64,000 nucleotides of DNA from an uncultured Clostridium sp. (GTDB lineage: Bacteria; Bacillota; Clostridia; TANB77; CAG-508), in contig URYN01000003.1 of the NCBI GenBank assembly GCA_900552135.1, forward strand, positions 1 to 64,000. The letters are read 5' to 3'. Shown here piece after piece: positions 24,225 to 32,756 of this stretch. Position numbers and translations under genes: made by a program. Position 1 is the stretch's first letter. Every line of letters begins with the position of its first letter. The notes under the pieces are model-generated. The model was not told where the DNA came from. It saw only the letters and a list, made by a program, of their open reading frames with translations, and made no database searches.

Positions 24225-24421
24225 TAATGAACAGAGTTTATAAACGAGCTCTGTTTTTTATTTGCGTAGAAAATTTAAAATGGGACTCGAAAAGGGCGTT
24301 AAGGCAAATGTCCAGTGGACATTTGATAGCCCGCGGGTAGAGGTCCCATCAGTGGTACCAAAATGAACAGAGTTTATAAACGAGCTCTGTTTTTATTTGT
24401 GCAGAAAAATTTAAAATGGGA
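24207..24421 (+). repeat. Duplicated tRNA-Leu 3' end and terminator (136-bp period)
   Basis: The segment 24207-24286 (tRNA 3' end, CCA, terminator and flank) recurs almost unchanged at 24343-24421. The part between has lost the tRNA 5' half and contains a perfect hairpin CAAATGTCC-AGT-GGACATTTG. Duplication of a tRNA 3' end is the usual scar of integration by a tyrosine recombinase, but slippage duplication is also possible. Confidence 0.8.
24229..24258 (+). terminator. Terminator after tRNA-Leu
   Basis: AACAGAG and CTCTGTT form a stem with a loop of about 12 bases, followed by TTTTT. The same hairpin recurs at 24365-24393 as part of a direct repeat. Confidence 0.7.
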
Positions 24422-24497
24422 TTTTTTTATTTATTCTCTTGTTTTTATCAGTACAATAATGTAAAATTGTAGTATAAAAATTATGGAGGAAAATGTT

Positions 24498-25772
24498 ATG
24501 AACGACAAAAGAAAAATTATTTTAATATCTATTCTAGTTGCAATTACTCTTATACTAGTTATTAGTATTGTATCAATTGTAAAATCTAATAAACAAGAGG
24601 AGCTACCCATTGTAAGAGAAAACACAACTAAAAGAGAAAATACTGTAAAAGAAAACATTTCTATTGTTGATGAACCAGCAGAAAATGAAAATTTACCAGA
24701 ACTAAAAAATAAAGGTGAAATTGCAAAAACAAGGTCAGTATATACAGATGCAAATGGAGCAAAAGCAGTTGTGCCAGAAGGCTATGGAGTTGTTTCTGAT
24801 GCAGGAACAATAGCTGATGGACTTGTTATATCAGATGTTGCTGAAGATGATTTAGATAACACAAAGCAAGGAAATCAATTTGTATGGATTCCTGTAGAGT
24901 TGCCAAGTGTAGACTTCAGCAAATATACAAATGAAGATGATATAAACGAAAGACTATCAGAATTAATTCAAAGCAAACAATATCCAATGGCAATGAAAAT
25001 GGCTGATGGAAATTATAAAGGAATTTTGTATAGATTTGAATCGGTAAATGAGAATACAGAAATTAGAGTAAGTTTCATTTCTTACACAAATGGAAATTCT
25101 GAGAGAGAACCGGCTAATTTGCAAGATAATGCAAGTCTAGTAGAAAATTGGACTAGTGAGCAATATCAAAAAGATTACAATGCTTTGGTAAACAGAGTAA
25201 AAAATGACAAAGGTTTTTGGATTGCAAGATACGAAACAAGTGTTGATGAAACAGGCAAAGCCCAATCAAAGAAAAATCAAAATGTAACAACAGGAATATC
25301 ATGGTATAAAATGTACAACTACGAAAAAACATTACAAAATAGAAAAACAACAAGTAACATGGTATGGGGAAGCCAATGGGATCAAGTAATGATATGGCTA
25401 AAAAACGTAAGAAATTATAATACAAAAGATAGACAATATTATATAGTAAACAGTTCAAACATGGGAAATTATTTAAATACAGAAATAAAGGAAGAAAGAG
25501 CAAATAGAATTGAAACAGTAAAAAAGAGTGGAGAAGCTGTAAGATATAAATCTGGAACAGTAAAACAAGCCCTTGTAAGAAATATATATGATATGGCAGG
25601 TAATGTATGGGAATGGACGATGGAAGCAAATTTCACATCTTCTAGAACAGTAAGAGGAGGAGATTGTTCTTATGATGGCGTAACATATCCAGTTACAGCA
25701 AGATTCTCATTCCAGGCAGATTATTCAGGAGAAAAAATAGAAAACATTGGTTCAAGAATGACTATATACTAA
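24498..25772 (+). CDS. Membrane-anchored SUMF1/FGE-like surface protein
   Basis: A 424-residue protein with an N-terminal membrane anchor (about 6-26), a charged linker and, from about 100, a domain similar to the formylglycine-generating-enzyme (SUMF1) fold: FVWIPVE near the start, GFWIARYETS in the middle and IYDMAGNVWEWTME with TVRGG near the end. Catalytic copper-binding Cys residues of true FGE are not seen (only one Cys, in GGDCSYDG), so it may bind ligands on the surface rather than modify sulfatases. ATG 24498 follows GGAGGA. It precedes a pseudopilin gene, a common neighbourhood in gut Clostridia. Confidence 0.75.
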   Translation: MNDKRKIILISILVAITLILVISIVSIVKSNKQEELPIVRENTTKRENTVKENISIVDEPAENENLPELKNKGEIAKTRSVYTDANGAKAVVPEGYGVVSDAGTIADGLVISDVAEDDLDNTKQGNQFVWIPVELPSVDFSKYTNEDDINERLSELIQSKQYPMAMKMADGNYKGILYRFESVNENTEIRVSFISYTNGNSEREPANLQDNASLVENWTSEQYQKDYNALVNRVKNDKGFWIARYETSVDETGKAQSKKNQNVTTGISWYKMYNYEKTLQNRKTTSNMVWGSQWDQVMIWLKNVRNYNTKDRQYYIVNSSNMGNYLNTEIKEERANRIETVKKSGEAVRYKSGTVKQALVRNIYDMAGNVWEWTMEANFTSSRTVRGGDCSYDGVTYPVTARFSFQADYSGEKIENIGSRMTIY

Positions 25773-25917
25773 AAAAGAAAATCTGGGTGAAAGGTAAAAA
25801 TTAAATTTAAAAAAATGCAAAAACAGTTGAAGATTAAAAAAAGTTATGCTATCATGAGAATGTAAACAAAAGTATTTGAAACGCAAAAGAAGAGAAAAAG
25901 GGGAGGAAAACTAAAAA

Positions 25918-26643
25918 ATGAAAACAAAATTAAAAATCAAACAAGAAGAAGGAATTACGCTTATTGCTTTAGTTGTAACAATAGTAGTTCTGCTAATATT
26001 AGCAGGAGTAAGTATAAGTTTAGTACTAAACAATAATGGAGTAATAAGTAAAGCAAAAGATGCTAAGAATTCAACTGAAAAAGGACAAGCACAAGATGAA
26101 GTTAATCTGGCTATAAATTATTTACAAATAGAAGATGCAACTTCTACACTAACTAGGGAAGATAAAAGAAAAATATTGGAAGATGAATTAAGAAAAATTT
26201 CGGCAGATTCTTCTGTTTCAATTAGTGGATCTGGATATAAAATAACTCATAAAAAATATGATTTTTTTGTAGATGAAGATTTAAAAATATCTAGCTCGGG
26301 AAAAACTTTTGATACTGTTGAATGGGATAAAAAAGCGGCACCAGAGGATATATTTATATGGAAAAGTGATGATCCAAATAATGCTGATTATGGTGTAGTT
26401 ATTGGATATAAAAAGAATGTGGATAATTATACAATATTAAGATTCCCAAGTAGATGTACAAAGATTGCTGCCTCATATTATTCAGACATTTATAAGGACA
26501 CTGGCGATGACGAACCAACAATAAGAAGTTATACTAAAAATATTTTAAAGGTGGAAATGCCTGATACGATTACTGAGTTAGGATATGGAGCATTTTCTGG
26601 AGATAGCGGACGGATTTTATTTTTCAAGCTTAGAAAGAGTTGA
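25918..26643 (+). CDS. Pseudopilin-like protein, N-terminal part of a frameshifted gene
   Basis: A 241-residue frame. Residues 10-40 are a type IV prepilin leader and helix: short basic start, EEGITLIALVVTIVVLLILA with G/I cleavage context and Glu nearby. A globular part follows, then the start of BspA-type leucine-rich repeats (MPDTITELGYGAFSG). The frame then changes to nonsense (RILFFKLRKS) and stops, while the repeats continue in the +1 frame from about 26613. It is probably one original protein broken near the T-rich 26616-26629. GGGGAGG gives the start. Probably exported and surface-exposed if intact. Confidence 0.75.
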   Translation: MKTKLKIKQEEGITLIALVVTIVVLLILAGVSISLVLNNNGVISKAKDAKNSTEKGQAQDEVNLAINYLQIEDATSTLTREDKRKILEDELRKISADSSVSISGSGYKITHKKYDFFVDEDLKISSSGKTFDTVEWDKKAAPEDIFIWKSDDPNNADYGVVIGYKKNVDNYTILRFPSRCTKIAASYYSDIYKDTGDDEPTIRSYTKNILKVEMPDTITELGYGAFSGDSGRILFFKLRKS

Positions 26644-27232
26644 GTTATCTAAATGTTTAAGCAAGATTGAAAATCGTGCATTTAGGGGATGTAAAAATTT
26701 AAATATTCAGATACCTGAAAGTGTAACAAAAATTGATTATGGAGCCTTTTGTGGATGTGAATCACTAGAAAGTATAACAATTCCGAAAGGTGTTAAAAAA
26801 ATTGGAATTCTGAGTTTTTATGGCTGCACAAATTTGCAACAGATAAATTTACCAGAAGGACTTGAGGAAATTGGTGATAGTGCATTTGAAGAGTGTAAGT
26901 TAATAAAAAGTATAACAATTCCGGAAGGTGTTAAAAAATTTGGAAGTAGAAGCTTTGAGGATTGTACAAACTTGCAACAGATCAATTTACCAGAAGGACT
27001 TGAGTCGATTGGATTTTATGCATTTAGTGGTACAAGTAGTTTATCTGAAATTATAATACCAGCAAGTGTAAAAAAAATAGATGAGTGGGCTTTTTTTGGC
27101 TGGACGGATAACCAAACAATAAAGTGTAGAGCAACTGAAGCAGGAAAAAATTGGTCTATACAATGGAATTATACTACTTATAATGGTGTAGGAACAAATA
27201 TAATATGGGGATATCAGGATAACAACACATAA
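26585..27232 (+). CDS. BspA-type leucine-rich repeat protein, C-terminal part of the same gene
   Basis: Continues the upstream protein in another frame. From the SSLERVELSKCLSKIENRAF unit on it carries about six BspA/Treponema-type leucine-rich repeats of 22-23 residues, with the signature AFxxCxxLxxIxIPxxVxxI. Two units are nearly identical at DNA level (around 26830-26870 and 26965-27005). The ATG at 26585 lies inside the other frame without a ribosome binding site, so this is not an independent gene. BspA repeats mediate adhesion in known proteins. The C-terminus (WNYTTYNGVGTNIIWGY) caps the repeats. Confidence 0.7.
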   Translation: MEHFLEIADGFYFSSLERVELSKCLSKIENRAFRGCKNLNIQIPESVTKIDYGAFCGCESLESITIPKGVKKIGILSFYGCTNLQQINLPEGLEEIGDSAFEECKLIKSITIPEGVKKFGSRSFEDCTNLQQINLPEGLESIGFYAFSGTSSLSEIIIPASVKKIDEWAFFGWTDNQTIKCRATEAGKNWSIQWNYTTYNGVGTNIIWGYQDNNT

Positions 27233-27439
27233 AAAGTAATTTAGAAAATTATTGTTTAATTATTAAATGTTTTACGAAGAATTGAAAAAATGAAGATAAT
27301 AAATAAACCTCAAGCATTTCCTAGTTATAGGATTTACTTGAGGTTCGTTATGTTATGAGATTAGAAAATATCCAAATTATTAATGATGCACAAGTAAGTG
27401 GTTTATTTTTTACATTTGGAAGAGTAGATTTTACGAAAT

Positions 27440-28243
27440 TTAATATATCAACATATAAAGCGTATCATCATCAAATATTATTTGTTCTTCAGAAAACTCT
27501 TCGTAATCTATATTTTTAAATTTTTCGATTATTTTTGCAGGCATTCCAACTTGTTTTAAGTTCTTATTGCAATAATAATTTACTGCTTGTCGAATACACC
27601 ATGAACAGGCAAATTTTCTTTCTGTTAATGATTGCATTGGTCTTATTCCAACGGCATACTGCTGTGGACTTTTATCGTATTTAAACGAGAATTTTGTGAT
27701 AGTTTTTCCAGTTTCTGATTCGTATTTATTTAACAAGTAACTTATGGTTTTTCCAGTGTTTCCATCTACTCTATTGGCGGCTATATGTTCTGTTATATTT
27801 TGCATAATGAAAATACTATTTATTATGCAAGAGATAATCGTAAAAGTATAAATTATATTATTTATTTTTCCTTTTGGAGAAATACTTGCTTGTGCTAATA
27901 ATATAATTATAGAACTACCCCATAACATCATTAATGGAACATTTACTCTTCCACATACTCCAGTATTAAATATAAACATTGGTACTATACAGATTGATAA
28001 AGTTATAAATACAATTAATAAATATTGCATAATATATTCTTTTTTCATTTTTGAAATTATTAGTAATATAAAACTTAAAATTAATACTATTGTGTTTGTG
28101 TGTTTTGGCAACATTGCCATACATTCATTCCAAAGTTCATTTAAATATCCGCCAACTGTTTTACCCCTTAGTAGTATTGCTAATACTAGCAGGAGTAAGT
28201 ATAAACTTAGTGCTAAACAATAATGGAGTAATAAGTAAGGCAA
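27440..28243 (-). CDS. Truncated polytopic membrane protein (GtrII-like)
   Basis: An open frame of 267 residues, of which about 240 (from GKTVGGYLNELWNECMAML on) look native: several membrane helices, then a soluble C-terminal part with WCIRQAVNYYC. This resembles the C-terminal half of GtrII-type glucosyl transferases of the cell surface; the assignment is tentative. The first 25 residues are the antisense of a pilin fragment, so the true N-terminus was lost in a rearrangement near 28169. The protein is probably non-functional. Confidence 0.5.
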   Translation of the reverse strand: MPYLLLHYCLALSLYLLLLVLAILLRGKTVGGYLNELWNECMAMLPKHTNTIVLILSFILLIISKMKKEYIMQYLLIVFITLSICIVPMFIFNTGVCGRVNVPLMMLWGSSIIILLAQASISPKGKINNIIYTFTIISCIINSIFIMQNITEHIAANRVDGNTGKTISYLLNKYESETGKTITKFSFKYDKSPQQYAVGIRPMQSLTERKFACSWCIRQAVNYYCNKNLKQVGMPAKIIEKFKNIDYEEFSEEQIIFDDDTLYMLIY

Positions 28244-28284
28244 AAGATGCGAAAAACTCTAATGAAGAAGCAAAAACAAAATAA
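28170..28284 (+). pseudogene. Pseudopilin remnant
   Basis: Encodes VVLLILAGVSINLVLNNNG and ISKAKDAKNSNEEAKTK up to a TAA, nearly the same as residues 20-55 of the pseudopilin at 25918. It has no start or signal peptide and is joined head-on to the truncated membrane protein gene. It is a relic of recombination. Confidence 0.75.
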
Positions 28285-28565
28285 ATAGAGCAGGTAGGAA
28301 ATGGTTTGAACCTAGAGTAAGATAAGGTACAAGTCGTTCATATTTTTTTATTTGAAGCAATTCAAGTTTTAAACAGTTATTTTTAATACTAGATTTATTT
28401 GTGGTTATCTTGAACTAAAATGTCAGATTTTTTCTTCTAAACCTTGTTTTTTTAGGTAAAGTGTGGTATCATAGAATATGTCAAATGAATACCTTATACT
28501 TGGCTTTAGGAAAACACACCACTAAACCTAGGTTTAAGGCAAATAAAAAAATAGGAGGTGTCACA

Positions 28566-28829
28566 ATGACAAAGGAAAGAAAACAAGAAATTATCACAAC
28601 TTATAGAAGAGATGAAAAGGACACTGGTTCTCCAGAAGTTCAAATAGCTCTTTTAACAGAAAGAATCAACAATCTTACAGCACATCTTAAAACACACCAA
28701 AAAGATAATCACTCAAGAAGAGGATTATTACAAATGGTTGGAGCTAGAAGAAGTTTATTAAACTACTTAGCTAAAGAAGATGTTCAAAGATATAGAGACA
28801 TTGTTGAAAAATTAGGATTAAGAAAATAA
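28566..28829 (+). CDS. rpsO: 30S ribosomal protein S15
   Basis: An 87-residue protein matching S15 along its length: DTGSPEVQIALLTERI, LTAHLKTHQKDNHSRRGLL and RRSLLNYL. S15 binds the central domain of 16S rRNA early in 30S assembly. Start ATG 28566 has AGGAGGTG upstream. An AAACCTAGGTTT palindrome lies in the leader and could be part of S15 autoregulation, which is common but poorly conserved. A terminator follows and pnp lies downstream, the usual order. Confidence 0.98.
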   Translation: MTKERKQEIITTYRRDEKDTGSPEVQIALLTERINNLTAHLKTHQKDNHSRRGLLQMVGARRSLLNYLAKEDVQRYRDIVEKLGLRK

Positions 28830-28838
28830 TTTTAGCAA

Positions 28839-28872
28839 GGGCGTTTTACAAAAGTTAAAGCGCCCAATTTTT
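28839..28872 (+). terminator. rpsO terminator
   Basis: GGGCG-TTTT pairs with AAAG-CGCCC, followed by AATTTTTAC, just after the rpsO stop. Confidence 0.75.
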
Positions 28873-28983
28873 ACAAATACAAAAGAAAAAATTTTGTTAT
28901 TTTGTCGTAAAAAGAGCAAAATAATAAAAAAGAGATATAAAATAAAAAAATTCATTTTAAAGTCACATTAAAGTTGTATAACT

Positions 28984-29246
28984 ATACTTGTAAAATTAGA
29001 GGTAGCTTGTATAAAATGTTATGTTTTAAATTTATTTTGTATGTTGAATTATTTTTAAAATTTACGCCAGTCTGCGTAGCGACCAAACGAAGCGTAAGCT
29101 GAGTGCGATTGAAGAAACTTTCATATATTTTGAATTTTAAAATTGAAAGTTTCGACAACAAAGACAAGAAAATTTAAAAATAATTAAACATACAAAGAAT
29201 ACATTGAATAACATTTTATAGAGGTTACAGTCTAAGTACAAGTATT
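28984..29246. repeat. Long nested inverted repeat upstream of pnp
   Basis: Paired segments are arranged concentrically: ATACTTGTA (28984) with TACAAGTAT (ends near 29246); TATAAAATGTTAT (29010) with ATAACATTTTATA (29208); and TTTGTATGTT plus ATTATTTTTAAAATTT (about 29036-29061) with their complements (about 29171-29195). Inside are a GC-richer core (29065-29109) and a GAAACTTTCA/TGAAAGTTTC hairpin. The whole 446-base gap holds no gene. It may be a MITE or an RNase III-sensitive pnp leader. Confidence 0.7.
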
Positions 29247-29276
29247 GATTATAAATAAATTAAAAGGAGAGATATT

Positions 29277-31394
29277 ATGTACAGAAAATTTGAAACAGAG
29301 TTAGCTGGAAGAAAGCTAACAGTTGAAACAGGAAAAGTTGCTGAACTTGCAAATGGTGATGCAATAATTCATTATGGAGACACAGTTGTAATGGTAAACG
29401 TTACAGCATCTAAAGAACCAAGAGAAGGAATAGATTTTTTCCCGCTATCAGTTGATTACGAAGAGAAACTATATGCAGTAGGAAAAATTCCTGGAAGCTT
29501 CCAAAAAAGAGAAGGAAAGCCAGCTGACAAGGCAATTTTAACATCAAGAGCTATAGATAGACCTATCAGACCTTTATTCCCAAAGGATTTTAGAAATGAT
29601 GTATGTGTTGTTGCAACAGTTTTATCTGTTGAACAAGATAATAGCCCAGAAGTTTGTGCTATGATTGGTGCATCAGTTGCACTATCAATTTCTGATATAC
29701 CATTTGGTGGACCAACAGCAGCTGTAAATGTTGGATATGTTGATGGACAAATTGTTATAAACCCAACAGTTGCTCAAAGAGAACATAGCAGATTAAAATT
29801 AACTGTCGCTGGAACTATGGAAAAGGTTACAATGATTGAGGCAGGAGCAGATGAAATACCAAATGATACAATGCTTGATTGTATAAAAGCAGGACACGAA
29901 GAAATTAAAAAACTTTGCAAATTCATAGAAGGAATAAAAGAAGAAGTTGGAAAACCAAAATTTGAATATATTTCTTTTGCAACAGACAAAGACGTATATG
30001 CTGAAATAAAAGAAAACTTCAAAGAGAGAATGTATCAAGATGTACAAGCTCAAGATAAAGAAGTTAGAGATGCTAACATGGATAAATTAGCAGAAGATAT
30101 TAAAGCATATTATGTAGAAAAATATGGAGAAGAAGAGGCTGAAGAAAAGAGCACGGAAATTGCAAACAGCATACACGACCTAGAAAAAGAATGTGTAAGA
30201 GAAATGATCTTCAAAGAGCACAAACGTCCAGATGGAAGAAGAATAGATGAAATAAGACCACTATCTTGTGAAGTTGGAGTATTACCAAGAGTACACGGAA
30301 GTGCAATATTTACAAGAGGTCAAACACAAGTATTATCAGTAGTAACACTTGGAACAAAATCTGAAGAACAAGAATTAGATGGATTAGACGAAGAAGAATC
30401 TAAGAGATACATGCATCAATACAATTTCCCATCTTACTCAGTTGGCGAAGCAAGACCATCACGTGGACCAGGAAGAAGAGAAATTGGACACGGTGCATTA
30501 GCTGAAAAAGCACTAGTTCCAGTAATTCCTTCAGAAGATGAATTCCCTTATACAATAAGAGTTGTATCAGAAGTATTATCTTCAAATGGTTCAACATCAC
30601 AAGCTAGTATTTGTGGAAGCACTCTAGCACTTATGGATGCAGGTGTTCCAATAAAGAAACCAGTAGCAGGAATATCAACAGGACTTGTTACATCAAAAGA
30701 AAATCCAGATGAATATGTAATGCTTACAGATATTCAAGGAATAGAAGATTTCTTCGGAGACATGGACTTCAAAGTTGGTGGAACAAAAGATGGTATAACA
30801 GCTATCCAAGTTGACATTAAAAACGATGGACTAACATATGATATAATCAAAGAAGCTTTCGAAAGAACAAAAGTTGCACGTGATTATATATTAGACGAAA
30901 TAATTAAACCACAAATAGCAGAGCCTAGAGCTGAATTATCTAAATATGCACCAAGAATAATTACAACAACAATCAATGTAGACAAGATTAAGGATGTAAT
31001 CGGACCTGGTGGAAAAATGATAAACAAGATTATAGATGCAACAGGCGTTAAGATAGACATCGAAGAAGACGGAAGGGTTTGCATTTACACAGATGATGCT
31101 GAAAACGGAAAGAAAGCTTTGAAGATGATTGAAGATATTGCAAAAGATATCGAAGTTGGAAAAGTTTATGACGGAAAAGTTACAAGAATAATGAACTTTG
31201 GAGCTTTTGTTGATATTGGTGGGGGAAGAGAAGGATTACTTCATATTTCTAAAATATCAAACAAGAGAGTTGAAAAAGTTGAAGATGTTTTAGCAGTAGG
31301 CGATGAAATAAAAGTAAAAGTTTATGAAATAGACAATCAAGACAGAATTAACCTAACAATGAAAGATTTAGAAGAGAGTCAAAAGGAAGGATAA
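29277..31394 (+). CDS. pnp: Polyribonucleotide nucleotidyltransferase (PNPase)
   Basis: A 705-residue phosphorolytic 3'-5' exoribonuclease of the RNA decay machinery. Two RNase PH domains (about 10-220 and 310-540) flank an all-helical linker; the second carries the active-site region with DIQGIEDFFGDMDFKVGGT. A KH domain (about 552-610, VIGPGGKMINKIIDATG) and an S1 domain (about 620-690, GKVTRIMNFGAFVDI) follow. Length is normal. GGAGAGAT precedes the ATG. The long inverted repeat upstream could serve autoregulation. Confidence 0.98.
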   Translation: MYRKFETELAGRKLTVETGKVAELANGDAIIHYGDTVVMVNVTASKEPREGIDFFPLSVDYEEKLYAVGKIPGSFQKREGKPADKAILTSRAIDRPIRPLFPKDFRNDVCVVATVLSVEQDNSPEVCAMIGASVALSISDIPFGGPTAAVNVGYVDGQIVINPTVAQREHSRLKLTVAGTMEKVTMIEAGADEIPNDTMLDCIKAGHEEIKKLCKFIEGIKEEVGKPKFEYISFATDKDVYAEIKENFKERMYQDVQAQDKEVRDANMDKLAEDIKAYYVEKYGEEEAEEKSTEIANSIHDLEKECVREMIFKEHKRPDGRRIDEIRPLSCEVGVLPRVHGSAIFTRGQTQVLSVVTLGTKSEEQELDGLDEEESKRYMHQYNFPSYSVGEARPSRGPGRREIGHGALAEKALVPVIPSEDEFPYTIRVVSEVLSSNGSTSQASICGSTLALMDAGVPIKKPVAGISTGLVTSKENPDEYVMLTDIQGIEDFFGDMDFKVGGTKDGITAIQVDIKNDGLTYDIIKEAFERTKVARDYILDEIIKPQIAEPRAELSKYAPRIITTTINVDKIKDVIGPGGKMINKIIDATGVKIDIEEDGRVCIYTDDAENGKKALKMIEDIAKDIEVGKVYDGKVTRIMNFGAFVDIGGGREGLLHISKISNKRVEKVEDVLAVGDEIKVKVYEIDNQDRINLTMKDLEESQKEG

Positions 31395-31395
31395 A

Positions 31396-32631
31396 ATGAA
31401 GTATTTATATATAATACAACAAGCAATGGTATGGATATTAACTGCATATTGGTTATATCAATTAATCGTAAGTTTTTGCTCACTTGTAAAACTTAAAGAT
31501 AAACCATTGATTGATGATAGAGACCATAAGTTTATGGCTATATTACCTGCTCACAACGAGGAACATGTAATAGGAAACTTAATAGAAAGTTTAAAGAATC
31601 AAGACTATCCCCAGGATTTAATTGATATTTATGTTATTGCAGATAACTGCACAGATAATACGGTTAAAATTGCAAAAGAGGCTGGAGCCATTGTGCTTGA
31701 AAGATACGAAGATGATCCAAAAAAACAAACGAAAGGTGCTGCTCTACAATGGTTTCTAAAGCAAAAAATAGAAGAGGATGCTGATTATGATGCATTCTGT
31801 GTATTTGATGCTGATAACATTGTTGACAAAAACTTCTTCAAGGCAATGAACAAAAAACTATGCCAAGGAGAGGAAGTTGTTCAAGGTTATAGAGATATAA
31901 AAAATCCAACAGATAGCTGGGTTTCAGCAGGATATGCAATATTCTATTGGACAATGCATAGATTCTACCACTTAGCTAGATATAATTTAGGATTATCTGC
32001 TCTATTAAATGGAACTGGATTTATGGTTAAATTTGATATAATAAAACCAACAGGTTGGAACACAAATACCTTAACAGAGGATATAGAATTCTCTTTAAAA
32101 CGTATAATACAAGGTAAAAGAGTTGGTTGGGCAACAGATGCAATTGTATATGATGAGCAACCAGTAGGCTTTAAACAATCTTGGTCACAAAGATCTAGAT
32201 GGACAATAGGTCATATTCAATGTTTACAAGAATATACAAAACCACTTGCAGGAGCAGTAGTAAAAAACAAAACATTGATGAACTTTGACGGTTTATTATA
32301 TATGCTAGGAAGTATACCAATGTTCATAATGACAATAGTCTTAGTAATTATAAACTTTATAATGTATATTTGGGGTGGAATGAATGTGGGAGACCTATTC
32401 ATAAATTGCCTAAGATATATACTTCCAACTTTCTTATTACCAATATTTATTGGTGTTGTAATTATGATTATAGATAAGAAACCAATAAGACCAATGATTA
32501 AAGGATTAGCTTTATATCCACTATTTTTAGGCTCATGGTTACTTATAAACTTCAAGTGTTTATTTATACGTGATACAAAGTGGGAGAAGATAGACCACGT
32601 AAGAGATATAAAAATAAAAGATGTAGCGTAA
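31396..32631 (+). CDS. Processive-type family 2 glycosyltransferase, membrane protein
   Basis: A 411-residue GT2 enzyme starting one base after the pnp stop. An N-terminal membrane helix (about 10-28), a catalytic domain with AHNEE (53-57), the DxD equivalent FDADN and acceptor motifs TEDIEF and QRSRW, then three to four C-terminal helices (about 300-390). This is the layout of cellulose- or hyaluronan-synthase-like enzymes that extend and export a polysaccharide, or of bacterial GT2 proteins of unknown product. It may be co-transcribed with pnp. The sugar cannot be told. Confidence 0.9.
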   Translation: MKYLYIIQQAMVWILTAYWLYQLIVSFCSLVKLKDKPLIDDRDHKFMAILPAHNEEHVIGNLIESLKNQDYPQDLIDIYVIADNCTDNTVKIAKEAGAIVLERYEDDPKKQTKGAALQWFLKQKIEEDADYDAFCVFDADNIVDKNFFKAMNKKLCQGEEVVQGYRDIKNPTDSWVSAGYAIFYWTMHRFYHLARYNLGLSALLNGTGFMVKFDIIKPTGWNTNTLTEDIEFSLKRIIQGKRVGWATDAIVYDEQPVGFKQSWSQRSRWTIGHIQCLQEYTKPLAGAVVKNKTLMNFDGLLYMLGSIPMFIMTIVLVIINFIMYIWGGMNVGDLFINCLRYILPTFLLPIFIGVVIMIIDKKPIRPMIKGLALYPLFLGSWLLINFKCLFIRDTKWEKIDHVRDIKIKDVA

Positions 32632-32643
32632 AAATATCAGAGC

Positions 32644-32672
32644 AAAAGAGATGCGATTTGCATCTCTTTTTT
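32644..32672 (+). terminator. Intrinsic terminator
   Basis: AAAAGAGATGC and GCATCTCTTTT form a strong stem with loop GATTT, followed by TT. It follows the glycosyltransferase gene. Confidence 0.9.
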
Positions 32673-32756
32673 ATTAAATACTTCTATAAATATTGTGAAA
32701 TTTCTGTGTTTATGCTAGAATATGTAGGAAGAATTTAAATTTTAAAGGAGAAAATA

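Noticed and set aside
24140..24340. Open frame of 66 codons over the tRNA-Leu gene
   Set aside because: It is the tRNA and its duplicated 3' end read as protein; no family, no ribosome binding site.
28982..29167. Minus-strand frame inside the pnp leader repeat
   Set aside because: It follows the inverted repeat arms and has no ribosome binding site or family match.
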